DNA from: Bacteroidota bacterium
Lineage (GTDB): Bacteria; Bacteroidota; Bacteroidia; Bacteroidales; Prolixibacteraceae
Assembly: GCA_030684645.1 (NCBI GenBank)
Contig: JAUXUF010000379.1
Span: forward strand, 1 to 54,610
Length of the DNA: 54,610 bases
Reading direction: 5' to 3'
Shown: positions 8,531 to 17,618 of the stretch, one piece after another
How the letters are laid out: every line of letters begins with the position of its first letter
How positions within the stretch are numbered: position 1 is the stretch's first letter
Notes under the pieces: model-generated
Seen by the model: the letters and a program-made list of their open reading frames with translations, nothing else
Told to the model about the DNA's origin: nothing
The model's database searches: none
Program-made: the position numbers and the translations under genes

Positions 8531-10126
8531 TCACTGCTTATTCCTCTTCCGGCTGGCAGCTCGCTGAATACATTCACGACGTGGAATGATAACAGAAACA
8601 CCTTCGTAGGCAAACTCACTGCGGAACAATCGAACCATTTCATCGTGGTTCTTCTTCAAAGGAACAATGGTATGGATATGAGCCGGGTCAACTCCAATCC
8701 CGATGCAGATCGATTCAATCTTACCAAAAGCAGAAGAGTCCTGACCACCTGTCATAGAAATTGATTCATTATCAGAGATAACTACGGTAATGCTCGATTT
8801 TTCATTCACAGCATCGAGTAATCCTGTTATTCCGGAATGTGCGAAAGTTGAATCACCGATCATTGCAACCGATGGAACCAGGCCAGCATCTGCAGCACCT
8901 TTTGCCATGGTAATGGAAGCCCCCATGTCAACACACGAAAAAATGGTTTCGTATGGAGGCAAGGCTCCCAATGTATAACAACCAATATCCGAAAATACAC
9001 GGCCTTTGGAGTAATCAGCCAAGGCTTCGTTCATAGCGAGATAGGCATCCTGATGACCACATCCGAGACACAAAGCAGGAGGTCGTTTGGCAACTACATC
9101 CGGAACAATAAATCCTGCAGATAATTCTTTTCCAAGTGCCTGGGCAACCAAATCCGGATTGAGTTCTCCATCACGCGGCAATGTTCCGTCTAGCCGACCT
9201 TTGATTGGTGTACCTTTGTCAAAAAAACCTTTCAGCATTTCTTCCACTATCGGTGCGCCTTCTTCAAGAACTAGGATCTCATCACATTCCTGATCGAGCC
9301 GCCTGATGTAATTTTCAGGAAGAGGATATTGCGATATCTTTACTACCGAAAACGGACATGAATCGTTTGGATAATGTTCCATCAGATAGTTGTATGCAAT
9401 ACCACAAGCTACTATTCCGAGGCTTTTATCCTCCCCTCCTTTGTAACTGTTGTATTTTGACTCTTCAGAAAGTTTTACGAATAAATTCTGACTTGCAAGC
9501 AATCCTTTGTATTTGATGCGTGCCATAGCAGGAAGCAAAATAAACTGAAGGGGATCTGCTGGCATGGAAAGTCGGTTCTCAGGCAATACTGTCATCCGCT
9601 CAACTCCGGCACGTGAATGCGCCAGCCGGGTTGTAATTCTGATCATAACCGGAACTTTGGTCAGTTCCGAGAGTTCAAATCCTTCGCGAGCCATCTCATA
9701 AGCCTCTTGCTGAGAAGAAGGTTCAAGGATAGGGATCATGGCAAACTTTCCATAGAAACGAGAATCCTGCTCGTTTTGAGAGGAATGCATCGAAGGATCA
9801 TCGGCAACAGTCACAATTAGACCGCCATTAACGCCGGTAATAGCTGCATTGATAAAAATATCAGCCGCAACATTAAGCCCAACATGTTTCATACATGCCA
9901 TGGCCCGTTTCCCTGCATACGACATTCCCAAAGCAGTTTCAAGAGCAGTTTTTTCATTGGCCGACCAATTTCGGTGAGTATTTCGCTCTTCGGCCAGAAG
10001 ATTTCCCTGAATAAATTCCGTAATTTCAGTTGAAGGTGTTCCGGGGTAAGCATAAACTCCAGACATTCCGCCATCAATCGCTCCCTGCCCAATTGCTTCA
10101 GCTCCCAAAAACAAATACTTCTCCAT
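8531..10126 (-). CDS. iorA: Indolepyruvate oxidoreductase, alpha subunit (no ferredoxin tail)
   Basis: TPP-dependent catalytic subunit of indolepyruvate:ferredoxin oxidoreductase. The N-terminal pyrimidine-binding domain has GVYAYPGTPSTEITEF. The C-terminal TPP domain has CLGCGHQDAY and GDSTFAHSGITGL with VISDN. The frame is open from a TTG at 10147, but the ATG at 10126 (MEKYLFLGAEAIGQGA) is the family-like start, giving 531 residues. The protein stops just after VIIPRRECIQ, where classical archaeal IorA continues into a ferredoxin domain with two 4Fe-4S clusters; no Cys-rich motif follows. Electron transfer would therefore need a separate partner. Confidence 0.9.
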   Translation of the reverse strand: MEKYLFLGAEAIGQGAIDGGMSGVYAYPGTPSTEITEFIQGNLLAEERNTHRNWSANEKTALETALGMSYAGKRAMACMKHVGLNVAADIFINAAITGVNGGLIVTVADDPSMHSSQNEQDSRFYGKFAMIPILEPSSQQEAYEMAREGFELSELTKVPVMIRITTRLAHSRAGVERMTVLPENRLSMPADPLQFILLPAMARIKYKGLLASQNLFVKLSEESKYNSYKGGEDKSLGIVACGIAYNYLMEHYPNDSCPFSVVKISQYPLPENYIRRLDQECDEILVLEEGAPIVEEMLKGFFDKGTPIKGRLDGTLPRDGELNPDLVAQALGKELSAGFIVPDVVAKRPPALCLGCGHQDAYLAMNEALADYSKGRVFSDIGCYTLGALPPYETIFSCVDMGASITMAKGAADAGLVPSVAMIGDSTFAHSGITGLLDAVNEKSSITVVISDNESISMTGGQDSSAFGKIESICIGIGVDPAHIHTIVPLKKNHDEMVRLFRSEFAYEGVSVIIPRRECIQRAASRKRNKQ

Positions 10127-10147
10127 GTTCAGTATATTAAGTTTCAA

Positions 10148-10429
10148 AAACGACTTAAAAATACGGGATACCTATCTTAAAAAAACTGCCATTTGCTTGC
10201 TTTAACAAATTGATCAATAAATAAATCAAAATATTCATCCAATTTTTGCACTCATATTTTAAGAAATGATGAAAAAATAGTTTCTTTGCATCAATATGTT
10301 TAAACAAGGGGGGATCTGCGGGAATCTGGGTCTGTTCTGTTTGAAAAATAAAATCGTTCAGAAAATTATTGAATTGCACCTTTTAGGGAACATTTTATTC
10401 TCTTTCTGTGAAAAACAATACTGATTAAA
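10148..10429. other. Non-coding A/T-rich region upstream of iorA
   Basis: About 280 bp without a supported gene. A 74-codon frame on the minus strand (10155-10379) has low-complexity Phe/Lys/Asn composition and no recognisable domain, so it was not accepted. The region should contain the iorA promoter (-). Confidence 0.5.
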
Positions 10430-10577
10430 ACAGGTTACTTTCTTTCCAAAGAAAGTCAATCATAAAGATGCGTGATTAGCTATGCAAATAGCTATGTTTT
10501 TTATTGACCAATTTTGTTTGATTGGTTGATCTTGTTTGTGGTATGAAAAGCCGGCCAGAGGGTCGGCTTTTTTTTGC
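10430..10577 (+). ncRNA. Candidate small structured RNA ending at a strong terminator
   Basis: There is no open frame here. Three successive inverted repeats precede an intrinsic terminator: 10437-10445/10448-10456 (9 bp, perfect); 10477-10483/10488-10494 (7 bp, perfect, closed by a GCAA tetraloop); and 10507-10512/10521-10526, extendable to 9 bp with wobbles. The terminator at 10546-10575 ends in TTTTTTTT on the plus strand, so it must end a plus-strand transcript, yet no plus-strand gene lies upstream for more than 3 kb. I found no clear TAnnTTTG promoter. It could instead be a spare terminator for antisense transcription through iorA. Confidence 0.35.
10546..10575 (+). terminator. Intrinsic terminator, plus strand
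   Basis: AAAAGCCGGCC (10546-10556) pairs with GGTCGGCTTTT (10561-10571), 11 bp with one G-U pair and an AGAG loop, and runs into eight T's. The minus strand has only a short T-run. There is no protein gene for it to serve. Confidence 0.8.
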
Positions 10578-10638
10578 ATTGATCTGTTTGATTTTCTGGT
10601 TGATATCAAGATTCGGAGAATCAGAAAACAGTTCAATT

Positions 10639-10665
10639 AAAAAACCGCCTTTTGAGCGGTTTTTT
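10639..10665. terminator. rpoD terminator
   Basis: AAAAAACCGC (10639-10648) and GCGGTTTTTT (10656-10665) form a 10-bp stem with a 7-nt loop just past the rpoD stop. U-tracts exist on both strands, so it can also stop plus-strand transcription towards rpoD. Confidence 0.85.
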
Positions 10666-10668
10666 AAA

Positions 10669-11529
10669 TTATCCAAGATATGTTTTGAGCAATTTACTTC
10701 TTGACGTATGTCGTAAACGGCGTATCGCTTTTTCTTTAATCTGCCGGACACGTTCGCGTGTTAATCCAAAACGTTCACCGATTTCTTCGAGTGTCATTTC
10801 CTGGCAGCCAATTCCGAAAAACATCCGGATGATATCGCTTTCACGTTCGGTAAGCGTTGCCAAAGCACGTTCGATTTCCTTGGCTAGTGACTCCATCATC
10901 AGGGCACGATCGGCATTGGGCGAATCGTTGTTGATCAGAACATCGAGCAAGCTGTTGTCTTCTCCTTCAACAAACGGAGCGTCCACCGAAATATGACGAC
11001 CTGAGACACGAAGGGTATCAGCAACTTTCTCTGCAGGTAATTCCAGTGCATCAGCGAGTTCTTCGGGTGAAGGTTTACGCTCATTTTCCTGTTCAAACTT
11101 AGAAAAAGCCTTATTGATTTTATTCAGTGAACCGACCTGATTCAAGGGGAGCCGAACAATTCTGGATTGCTCTGCCAATGCTTGAAGAATGGATTGACGA
11201 ATCCACCAAACGGCATACGAAATAAACTTGAAACCTCTGGTTTCATCAAACTTTTCAGCCGCTTTAATAAGTCCCAGATTACCTTCATTGATAAGGTCTG
11301 GTAAACTTAAGCCCTGGTTTTGGTACTGTTTAGCTACCGAAACGACAAAACGCAAATTTGCTCTTGTAAGTTTCTCTAAAGCGGCCTGATCACCTTTTTT
11401 GATCCGTTGCGCCAACTCCACTTCTTCTTCAACCGTAATAAGTTCTTCTTTCCCAATTTCCTGTAAATACTTGTCTAAAGAAGCGCTTTCACGGTTAGTG
11501 ATCGATTTTGTAATCTTTAATTGTCTCAT
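10669..11529 (-). CDS. rpoD: Primary RNA polymerase sigma factor, Bacteroidota type
   Basis: Sigma-70 family factor, 286 residues, without region 1.1, as is usual for the housekeeping sigma of Bacteroidota. Order: region 1.2 ([20 protein letters not shown]), region 2 with core-binding and -10 recognition ([36 protein letters not shown]), region 3 ([15 protein letters not shown]) and region 4 helix-turn-helix ([28 protein letters not shown]). It should direct transcription from TTTG-N19-21-TAnnTTTG promoters, and its own promoter matches that consensus. A monocistronic gene with its own terminator. Confidence 0.96.
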   Translation of the reverse strand: MRQLKITKSITNRESASLDKYLQEIGKEELITVEEEVELAQRIKKGDQAALEKLTRANLRFVVSVAKQYQNQGLSLPDLINEGNLGLIKAAEKFDETRGFKFISYAVWWIRQSILQALAEQSRIVRLPLNQVGSLNKINKAFSKFEQENERKPSPEELADALELPAEKVADTLRVSGRHISVDAPFVEGEDNSLLDVLINNDSPNADRALMMESLAKEIERALATLTERESDIIRMFFGIGCQEMTLEEIGERFGLTRERVRQIKEKAIRRLRHTSRSKLLKTYLG

Positions 11530-11552
11530 ATACCCTTCAAAAAAATAGCGTG

Positions 11553-11584
11553 CAAATATAGACTTTTGAGGTCAATAATTCAAA
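11553..11584 (-). promoter_or_regulatory. rpoD promoter
   Basis: On the minus strand, TTTG (11584-11581) and TATATTTG (11560-11553, followed by C) are separated by 20 bp, a full match to the Bacteroidota -33/-7 consensus. Transcription would begin near 11546, leaving about 17 nt before the start codon at 11529. Confidence 0.7.
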
Positions 11585-11636
11585 TGGATTTTGAAATAAG
11601 GTTTTTGTCTGTATTTTTAGAGACAACGCTTATGTT

Positions 11637-13091
11637 TTATTTTGAATCGGTACCAAAAACATAGTAAGCGATTTCTCCATTCGGATATATTCCTTCAACT
11701 AATATTCCACCCCTTGATTTTTTAATAATACTTGTTAACTCATCAACTTCCGAAACGGCATTCTTGTTCACTTGTGTAATAACAAATCCTTTTTTTATCC
11801 CCGCGTCTTTAAATTTACCATTCCCTAATTCAGCTATTTTTACACCATAGCGAATTCCTAATTCGTCTTTCTCGCGGTTGGAAATTGCTACAAATTTCGC
11901 ACCAAAAACATCTTCATTATCATCACCTTTCACAATTTGCGTATCTCCGTGTTTGTTACGAAGCGTTACGTTAAATGGTTTCCTTTTATTATCTCTTTTT
12001 ACAACAACTGTTACTTTATCTCCTGGCCGGTGTTTATTGATCTGCTCCTGAAGCTCTGCTGTTGAATTTACATTCATCCCATCAACACTGATAATGACAT
12101 CATTATCCCTGATCCCTGCCAACTCAGCAGCTCCACCCGGTTGAACTTTTCCAACAAAGACACCTTCTATTTTATTCAGATTATAATCTTTTGTAATCTT
12201 GGCATCCACATCAGCGATATTTACATTCAACAATGCCCGCTGTACTTCTCCGTATTCCCGAATATCTGCAACTACTTTCTGAACAATGTTTGAAGGAATC
12301 GCAAAAGAATATCCACTGTACGAACCTGTTTGCGAAGCAATAGCGGTATTTATCCCGACAAGTTCGCCATGTGTATTTACCAATGCACCCCCACTGTTTC
12401 CAGGATTCACTGCTGCATCGGTTTGAATAAACGACTCAATTCGCATCTGATCGGGATTAATCCCTATATCACGGCCTTTGGCACTTACAATACCTGCAGT
12501 AACTGTAGAAGTCAGATTAAACGGGTTTCCAACTGCCAAAACCCATTCGCCAAGTTTAAGATTGTCAGAGTTGCTGAATTTCAGAACCGGCAATCCCGAT
12601 GCATCAATTTTAAGCAGCGCAATATCGGTGGAAGGATCAGTTCCGATCAATTTGGCTATCAACTCTCGTTTGTCATTCAGGACAATCTTAATTTCATCGG
12701 CCTGATCAACAACATGGTTATTGGTTACAATAAATCCATCTGAAGAGATAATCACACCGGAACCGGCTCCCTGTCTGATTGGCATTTGCTGCGAAGGTTG
12801 ACGATTTCCATCACCAAAAAACCAGTCAAAAATATTGTTCGAGCTATAATATCCGCCCTTTTGGGTAACTTTAATGTGTACTACAGCATGCACCGAATTC
12901 TCGGCTGCATAAGTTAAATCAGGCAATTCACCAGAACCTGTTGACGGCAAGCTGGCGTATCGCATCGACTGTTCCTGCTGCACAGTAACTGTTTGGGGTT
13001 CGTTAAAATAATGGGTATAGGTCCAAAGTGCTACAAAACCGCCTATCGATGCCAACAGCAATGTAAATAATCCATTTTTAAAGTTTTTCAT
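11637..13091 (-). CDS. DegQ/HtrA-family periplasmic serine protease
   Basis: Periplasmic Do-like protease and chaperone for damaged envelope proteins, 484 residues. An N-terminal hydrophobic anchor or signal (about 8-24) is followed by a trypsin-like domain with catalytic His126 (NNHVVD), Asp156 (STDIALL) and Ser233 (GNSGGAL). PDZ1 covers about 275-372. A second PDZ region (about 385-480) has a diverged ligand loop. No substrate is implied by the neighbours. The upstream 377-bp gap is shared with a divergent sensor kinase. Confidence 0.93.
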   Translation of the reverse strand: MKNFKNGLFTLLLASIGGFVALWTYTHYFNEPQTVTVQQEQSMRYASLPSTGSGELPDLTYAAENSVHAVVHIKVTQKGGYYSSNNIFDWFFGDGNRQPSQQMPIRQGAGSGVIISSDGFIVTNNHVVDQADEIKIVLNDKRELIAKLIGTDPSTDIALLKIDASGLPVLKFSNSDNLKLGEWVLAVGNPFNLTSTVTAGIVSAKGRDIGINPDQMRIESFIQTDAAVNPGNSGGALVNTHGELVGINTAIASQTGSYSGYSFAIPSNIVQKVVADIREYGEVQRALLNVNIADVDAKITKDYNLNKIEGVFVGKVQPGGAAELAGIRDNDVIISVDGMNVNSTAELQEQINKHRPGDKVTVVVKRDNKRKPFNVTLRNKHGDTQIVKGDDNEDVFGAKFVAISNREKDELGIRYGVKIAELGNGKFKDAGIKKGFVITQVNKNAVSEVDELTSIIKKSRGGILVEGIYPNGEIAYYVFGTDSK

Positions 13092-13468
13092 CGCTTTAAA
13101 TTTTTTTAATGTTGAAAAGTTATTAATTTAAATTTGATTATTAAAGATAACGTAAAGGTTTTAATAGTGTTTTATAGTTTGTATTTCGTTTAAATTGTTT
13201 AACAGATTTTAACAGCATTTTCGCGGGTTCAGATCATTTAAACTAAAGAGTATGTGACAAATTCCAACGAGGTAATTTTCTTTGAACCCAAACTAAAAGC
13301 AGGTTGAATCCAGACTATTTTATTGGCAGTTTTGATTAACTTCCATTTAATCTTAACGATGTTTACTTAATAAAAACACAATACGATTTATATTCTTGTT
13401 TGAAGATCAATTCTTTTATATTTGTTGAGTCAGAAAATTCGGTGTCCTTTTCACTTAAATAATGATAA
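13092..13468. promoter_or_regulatory. Divergent intergenic region between htrA-like and sensor kinase genes
   Basis: This 377-bp A/T-rich region has no gene. For the kinase, TATATTTG at 13417-13424 with TTG at 13396-13398 (18-bp spacer) makes a reasonable promoter, giving a leader of about 38 nt. For the protease (-) I see only a partial TATCTTTA-like box. No operator palindrome was recognised. Confidence 0.45.
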
Positions 13469-15496
13469 ATGCCAAAAAAACTTATCCAAAAAATAGCCTT
13501 TGCCTCAAACATGTCTAATTATCTCAGTCGAACACTGATTCTAATTACAGTTGCCACTACCTTATTGATTGGCGGAGTATTGATTATTCAGCAAACCCAT
13601 TATTTCAACAAAATAAGCGAACAAAAAAGCAGGGACTACATTGAGAATCAAAAGATATCTGTTCGTGAAATTGTAAAAAATGAACTGGAATATATCCGCA
13701 TTCAAAACAAAAATTTCAAAACAAAAATTGAAGAAAAAATCAGGCAAAATGTAACTCAGGCCTATTATACTGCCGAATCTATTTATCAAAAATATGCCGG
13801 AAAAAAATCGGAAGAGGAAATCAAAGCACTGATTATTGCCAGTATTTCATCCCTCAAATTCGAAATGGGATACGAGGAAGTATTTATTTCAACTCTAAAT
13901 GGAACTGGAGTTTATTATCCTGGGAAACCAGAGTTTACAGGAAAAAATATGCTCCATTTTAAAGATGCCAACGGATCACCTGTAATTAAAGATGAAATCA
14001 ATTTATTGAAGGTCGATGAAGAAGGATTTCTCAAATACAATATTAATTCGAATCTAAATTCCGAAACCTCTCCTCATAGAAAAATAGCATTTGTCAAAAA
14101 ATTCGGGCATTTCAACTGGTACTTTGGATCAAAACAATATGTCGATGATTATTTCCCTAAATTCAGAGATGAAGTAGCCCAAAAGATAAGTTCGGTGAGG
14201 TTCAAATACGGAGGATACGTTTTCATGAATAATGAAAATGGCACACCCATCGTCATGAACGGAACGGTTTATAAAGGTAATCTGAATCTAATTTCGGATA
14301 CAGGAGACATTCGCCACAAAGTTTTTATGCAAGAACTTGAAGTTGCAAAGAACAATCCTGACGGAGGATTTTTTTATTACTTGTGGAACAAAATGAACGA
14401 TACCATTCCTTCAGAAAAATGCTCATTTGTGCAACCGTTTGAGGAATATAACTGGCTAGTTGGTGCAGGTTTTTATCTTGATGAAATTAACAAAAGCATA
14501 AAAGACCAGCAGAAAATGCTACGGGAAGATCAGAAAAGTAGTATTATATCAGTTTTACTAATTTTAATTGCACTTCTATTACTTGAAGGAATTATTATTT
14601 ACCATTTCAACAAAAAATACAAATCCGATTTTGACCGATTTTTCAATTTCTTCTTTTCGTCGCAAAACAGTTTTCAGCAATTAACGATTTCTGAATTGTA
14701 TTTTGATGATTTCAAACGGGCCGGTGACGCCGCCAACAAAATGATTATCCATCGGGAAGAAACTGAAACAAAATTAGTTAAAGAGCACGAAAAGGCTACA
14801 GAATCAGACCGGCTCAAGTCAGCTTTTCTTGCAAATATGTCACACGAAATCCGAACCCCGATGAATTCAATCATTGGCTTTTCTGAATTACTGGAGGATG
14901 ACGGACTGAGTGAACAGGACAAGATATTATTTATAAAATTGATCAGACAGAACAGCGAAACACTTCTTCACCTGATCAATGATATTGTTGATATTTCGAA
15001 AATAGAAGCCAATCTTCTGTCAATAAGAAAAAGGCCCTTACTCCTGAGCCATTTTTTATCTGAAATTTCTACTCATTATACTGAAATACTTGCATCCAAA
15101 AAGGATAAAGACATTCAGTTCCAGATTATCAACGAAATCAAGCCGGAAGTTTCAATACTGACTGATGAAATCCGATTAAAGCAGATTCTTGACAATCTGA
15201 TTGGAAATGCCATCAAATTCTCCTCTTCAGGTTCGGTTACAGTCGCCGTAACAATGGATAAAAAAACAGTTCATTTCAGTATTAAGGATACCGGTTTAGG
15301 TATTCCTTATGAACAGCAGGCAGTTATTTTTGAACGGTTCATACAGGCTGAATTGGGTCACAAAAAGAATTTTGGAGGTACTGGTCTGGGATTGGCAATC
15401 TCCAGGAACCTCATTCATCTACTTGGGGGAGATATCCGTGTAGAATCAGAACCTGGCAAAGGATCTACTTTTTATTTCGACATACTAAACAACTAA
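13469..15496 (+). CDS. Sensor histidine kinase with extracytoplasmic Cache domains
   Basis: Membrane sensor kinase, 675 residues. TM1 lies near 21-43. A large periplasmic region (about 45-350) carries two Cache-type ligand-binding units (YEEVFISTLNGTGVYYPGKPEFTGKN and GGYVFMNNENGTPIVMNG). TM2 lies near 360-380. A short linker is followed by HisKA with phospho-acceptor His near 458 (ANMSHEIRTPMN) and HATPase_c with the N, G1 and G2 boxes (NLIGNAIKFSS, DTGLGIPYEQ, GGTGLGLAI). There is no receiver domain and no response-regulator gene nearby. Small-molecule sensing is likely; the ligand is unknown. Confidence 0.9.
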   Translation: MPKKLIQKIAFASNMSNYLSRTLILITVATTLLIGGVLIIQQTHYFNKISEQKSRDYIENQKISVREIVKNELEYIRIQNKNFKTKIEEKIRQNVTQAYYTAESIYQKYAGKKSEEEIKALIIASISSLKFEMGYEEVFISTLNGTGVYYPGKPEFTGKNMLHFKDANGSPVIKDEINLLKVDEEGFLKYNINSNLNSETSPHRKIAFVKKFGHFNWYFGSKQYVDDYFPKFRDEVAQKISSVRFKYGGYVFMNNENGTPIVMNGTVYKGNLNLISDTGDIRHKVFMQELEVAKNNPDGGFFYYLWNKMNDTIPSEKCSFVQPFEEYNWLVGAGFYLDEINKSIKDQQKMLREDQKSSIISVLLILIALLLLEGIIIYHFNKKYKSDFDRFFNFFFSSQNSFQQLTISELYFDDFKRAGDAANKMIIHREETETKLVKEHEKATESDRLKSAFLANMSHEIRTPMNSIIGFSELLEDDGLSEQDKILFIKLIRQNSETLLHLINDIVDISKIEANLLSIRKRPLLLSHFLSEISTHYTEILASKKDKDIQFQIINEIKPEVSILTDEIRLKQILDNLIGNAIKFSSSGSVTVAVTMDKKTVHFSIKDTGLGIPYEQQAVIFERFIQAELGHKKNFGGTGLGLAISRNLIHLLGGDIRVESEPGKGSTFYFDILNN

Positions 15497-15772
15497 ATGA
15501 AGGTTTTCATCTCCTTTACCTTTATTCTTTTCGTGCATTTTCAAATGAATTCAGCATTTGGGAATACCAATGAACACATTCAGAAAATACTGAATGCCAG
15601 AAAAGATACCAATAAAGTTAAACTTTTAAGTGATTTGTGCTCGACACTCGACAATGGAAATGCGATTGCTTCTCTGGCTATAACAACCGATGGGAATAAG
15701 TTATATGCATCAATTGGCTCGTTGTATATGAAATATGAGCCTGCGGTAACGAATGTTATTTATTACGAGTAG
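15497..15772 (+). pseudogene. Truncated exported protein, probable TPR sensor remnant
   Basis: The frame begins with the base after the kinase stop and encodes 91 residues: a signal peptide (about 1-22) and a segment (EHIQKILNARKDTNKVKLLSDLC) like the first lines of exported TPR sensor proteins of this phylum. The reading then changes character and stops. I read it as the 5' stub of a larger gene joined to unrelated DNA by deletion. A real small exported protein cannot be excluded. Confidence 0.45.
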
Positions 15773-15849
15773 TTTTTTAGATTCGCTTAAATATTTGACA
15801 GTGGCCTCTCTTATTAAAAGAATGTCTTAGGGCTTGTTTTTAGAGAAAG

Positions 15850-17040
15850 CTATTCCACATACAGCACCAATCCTTTCAGATACTCTCCTTCGGGATGGTA
15901 CATGTCAACCGGATGATCGGCGGGCTGAACGAGCTGGTTCAGAATGCGAACTTTACGGCCTGAAATAGCGGCTGCAGAAAAAACAGCTTCGCGGAATTTA
16001 TCTTTGGTAACCACCTGCGAACAACTGAAAGTAAACAGAATCCCACCCGGGGCAATCTGTTGAAAAGCTTTCAGGTTAAGGCGTTTGTAGCCTTTAAGTG
16101 CCTGTGGCAATGCCTCGCGGTGTTTGGCAAAAGCAGGCGGATCGAGAATAATCAGGTCGTATTTGTCTTTATTCTTGTCCATATAATCGAAACAATCGGC
16201 GACAAAGGCCTCGTGACGGGTATCTTCCGGAAAATTCAGTTTTACGTTTTCGTAGGTCAGCTCAATGGCTTTGGCCGATGAATCGACCGAATGAACCAGG
16301 TTTGCTCCGCCACGCATGGCATAAAACGAGAATCCACCCGAATAGCAAAACATGTTCAGCACACTGCGATCTTTGGAATATTCCTGCACCAAATGTCTGT
16401 TTTCGCGCTGATCGACGAAAAATCCGGTTTTCTGGCCTTCCACCCAATCCACATTAAACCGGTTTCCGTATTCCTGAACTTCGAATACTTTGGACTGGCC
16501 CAGCAAATAACCATCTTTAGGTTCCAAATCGGCTTTAAATGGTACGGTCTTTTCACTTTTATCGTAAACAGCAACCAGGAGGTCGCCCATTACTTCTTTC
16601 AGCGCTTTGGCAATCGTTTCCCGAATCAGAAACATACCGGCAGAATGAGCCTGCATCACTGCTGTTCCATTGTAAAAATCAACAATCAGTCCGGGCATTC
16701 CATCGCCTTCGCCGTGAACCAGGCGGTAAACATTGGTTTGTTGATTATCGACCAGGCCGAGCTTTTTCCTGACATCCAAAGCACGGTCAAGTTTTCCCTT
16801 CCAGAAATGATAATCGGGTTCTACTTTTTCGAACGAAAAAATGCGGACAGCAATGGAACCAATCTGAACATGACCCATGGCCAGAAATTCATTTTTGCTG
16901 GAAACCACTTCCACCACATCGCCTTCTTCAACCCTACCCTCAATTTTATGGATGGCTCCGGAAAAGATCCAGGGATGGAAACGCTGGAGCGATTGTTCCT
17001 TTCCGGATTTCAGTACAACCCGGCTATAGGGGTTCGTCAT
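15850..17040 (-). CDS. RlmI-like class I SAM-dependent rRNA methyltransferase
   Basis: Predicted 23S rRNA (cytosine-C5) methyltransferase of the RlmI/YccW family, 396 residues. An N-terminal PUA-like RNA-binding domain (about 1-80, HPWIFSGAIHKIEG) and an EEHEE-type middle region precede a Rossmann methyltransferase fold with the SAM loop VLNMFCYSGGFSFYAMRGGA, the acidic strand SVDSSAKAI and catalytic motif LDPPAFAK; a later Cys (FSCSQ) matches the second motif. It is the third gene of a tight run with the exonuclease and DUF5063 genes (2-3 bp gaps), so translation coupling is likely. Confidence 0.9.
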   Translation of the reverse strand: MTNPYSRVVLKSGKEQSLQRFHPWIFSGAIHKIEGRVEEGDVVEVVSSKNEFLAMGHVQIGSIAVRIFSFEKVEPDYHFWKGKLDRALDVRKKLGLVDNQQTNVYRLVHGEGDGMPGLIVDFYNGTAVMQAHSAGMFLIRETIAKALKEVMGDLLVAVYDKSEKTVPFKADLEPKDGYLLGQSKVFEVQEYGNRFNVDWVEGQKTGFFVDQRENRHLVQEYSKDRSVLNMFCYSGGFSFYAMRGGANLVHSVDSSAKAIELTYENVKLNFPEDTRHEAFVADCFDYMDKNKDKYDLIILDPPAFAKHREALPQALKGYKRLNLKAFQQIAPGGILFTFSCSQVVTKDKFREAVFSAAAISGRKVRILNQLVQPADHPVDMYHPEGEYLKGLVLYVE

Positions 17041-17042
17041 TC

Positions 17043-17615
17043 TTATTGCTGATTAAGGGATTCAAAAATCCGGTGAGAAATCCAGGCATCGGTAGCCGCA
17101 TAAATCTGCTGCGCTTCGGTAAGGTCTTGTGCTTCCCAGTTGGTCACGCGCTGCGATTTCGAGATTCGGTAACCCAGCACAATGGCAGATATTTTTTTCA
17201 GGCTAAAATCCTGAATTCCATAATCTTTAACATGATCCTGTAATTCAACAAAACCGCCAGGTTTAAAATGATTTAGCTTTTGAAGACTTTTAATATCATC
17301 GCGGATAGCGACCCCTATTTTTTGAATTCCAGGATTTTCAAGGATACTTTTCAGACTGTTTGGCAATCCCATTTTATTGAGCCTGAATAAAAATGCACGA
17401 TCTTTTGTAGCCAGTTGAAGCAGTGCAACTTCATATACAACTCCTTTTTTGAACGCGGGCTTGGTTTCCGTATCAAATCCAAGTAACTTTTGTTTCGACA
17501 GGTATTCCATTGAGATCATGAAATCATCCTTCGATTCGATCAACATGATATGACCTTCAAACTGAATAAGTGGTAATTCTGCCAATTCTTCCTTATCTAT
17601 GCTTCCCCTGTACAT
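17043..17615 (-). CDS. RNase D-like 3'-5' exonuclease (DEDDy)
   Basis: A stand-alone DEDD exonuclease domain, 190 residues, without the HRDC domains of full-length RNase D. Motif I is GFDTET, motif II is GVAIRDDIKSL, and motif III is the Y-x3-D form in YAATDAW, so the metal-binding acidic residues are all present. It probably trims RNA 3' ends. Its partners here (DUF5063 protein and an rRNA methyltransferase) suggest rRNA processing, which is inference. Confidence 0.88.
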   Translation of the reverse strand: MYRGSIDKEELAELPLIQFEGHIMLIESKDDFMISMEYLSKQKLLGFDTETKPAFKKGVVYEVALLQLATKDRAFLFRLNKMGLPNSLKSILENPGIQKIGVAIRDDIKSLQKLNHFKPGGFVELQDHVKDYGIQDFSLKKISAIVLGYRISKSQRVTNWEAQDLTEAQQIYAATDAWISHRIFESLNQQ

Positions 17616-17618
17616 CTT

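Noticed and set aside
10127-10147. TTG start extending iorA by seven residues
   Set aside because: The ATG at 10126 gives the conserved N-terminus MEKYLFLGAEAIGQGA; the extension has no family support.
10155-10379. 74-codon minus-strand frame upstream of iorA
   Set aside because: Low-complexity A/T-driven composition, no domain, no promoter or terminator of its own.
16291-17052. 253-codon plus-strand frame opposite the rlmI-like gene
   Set aside because: It lies wholly antisense to a strongly conserved methyltransferase and has no domain of its own.
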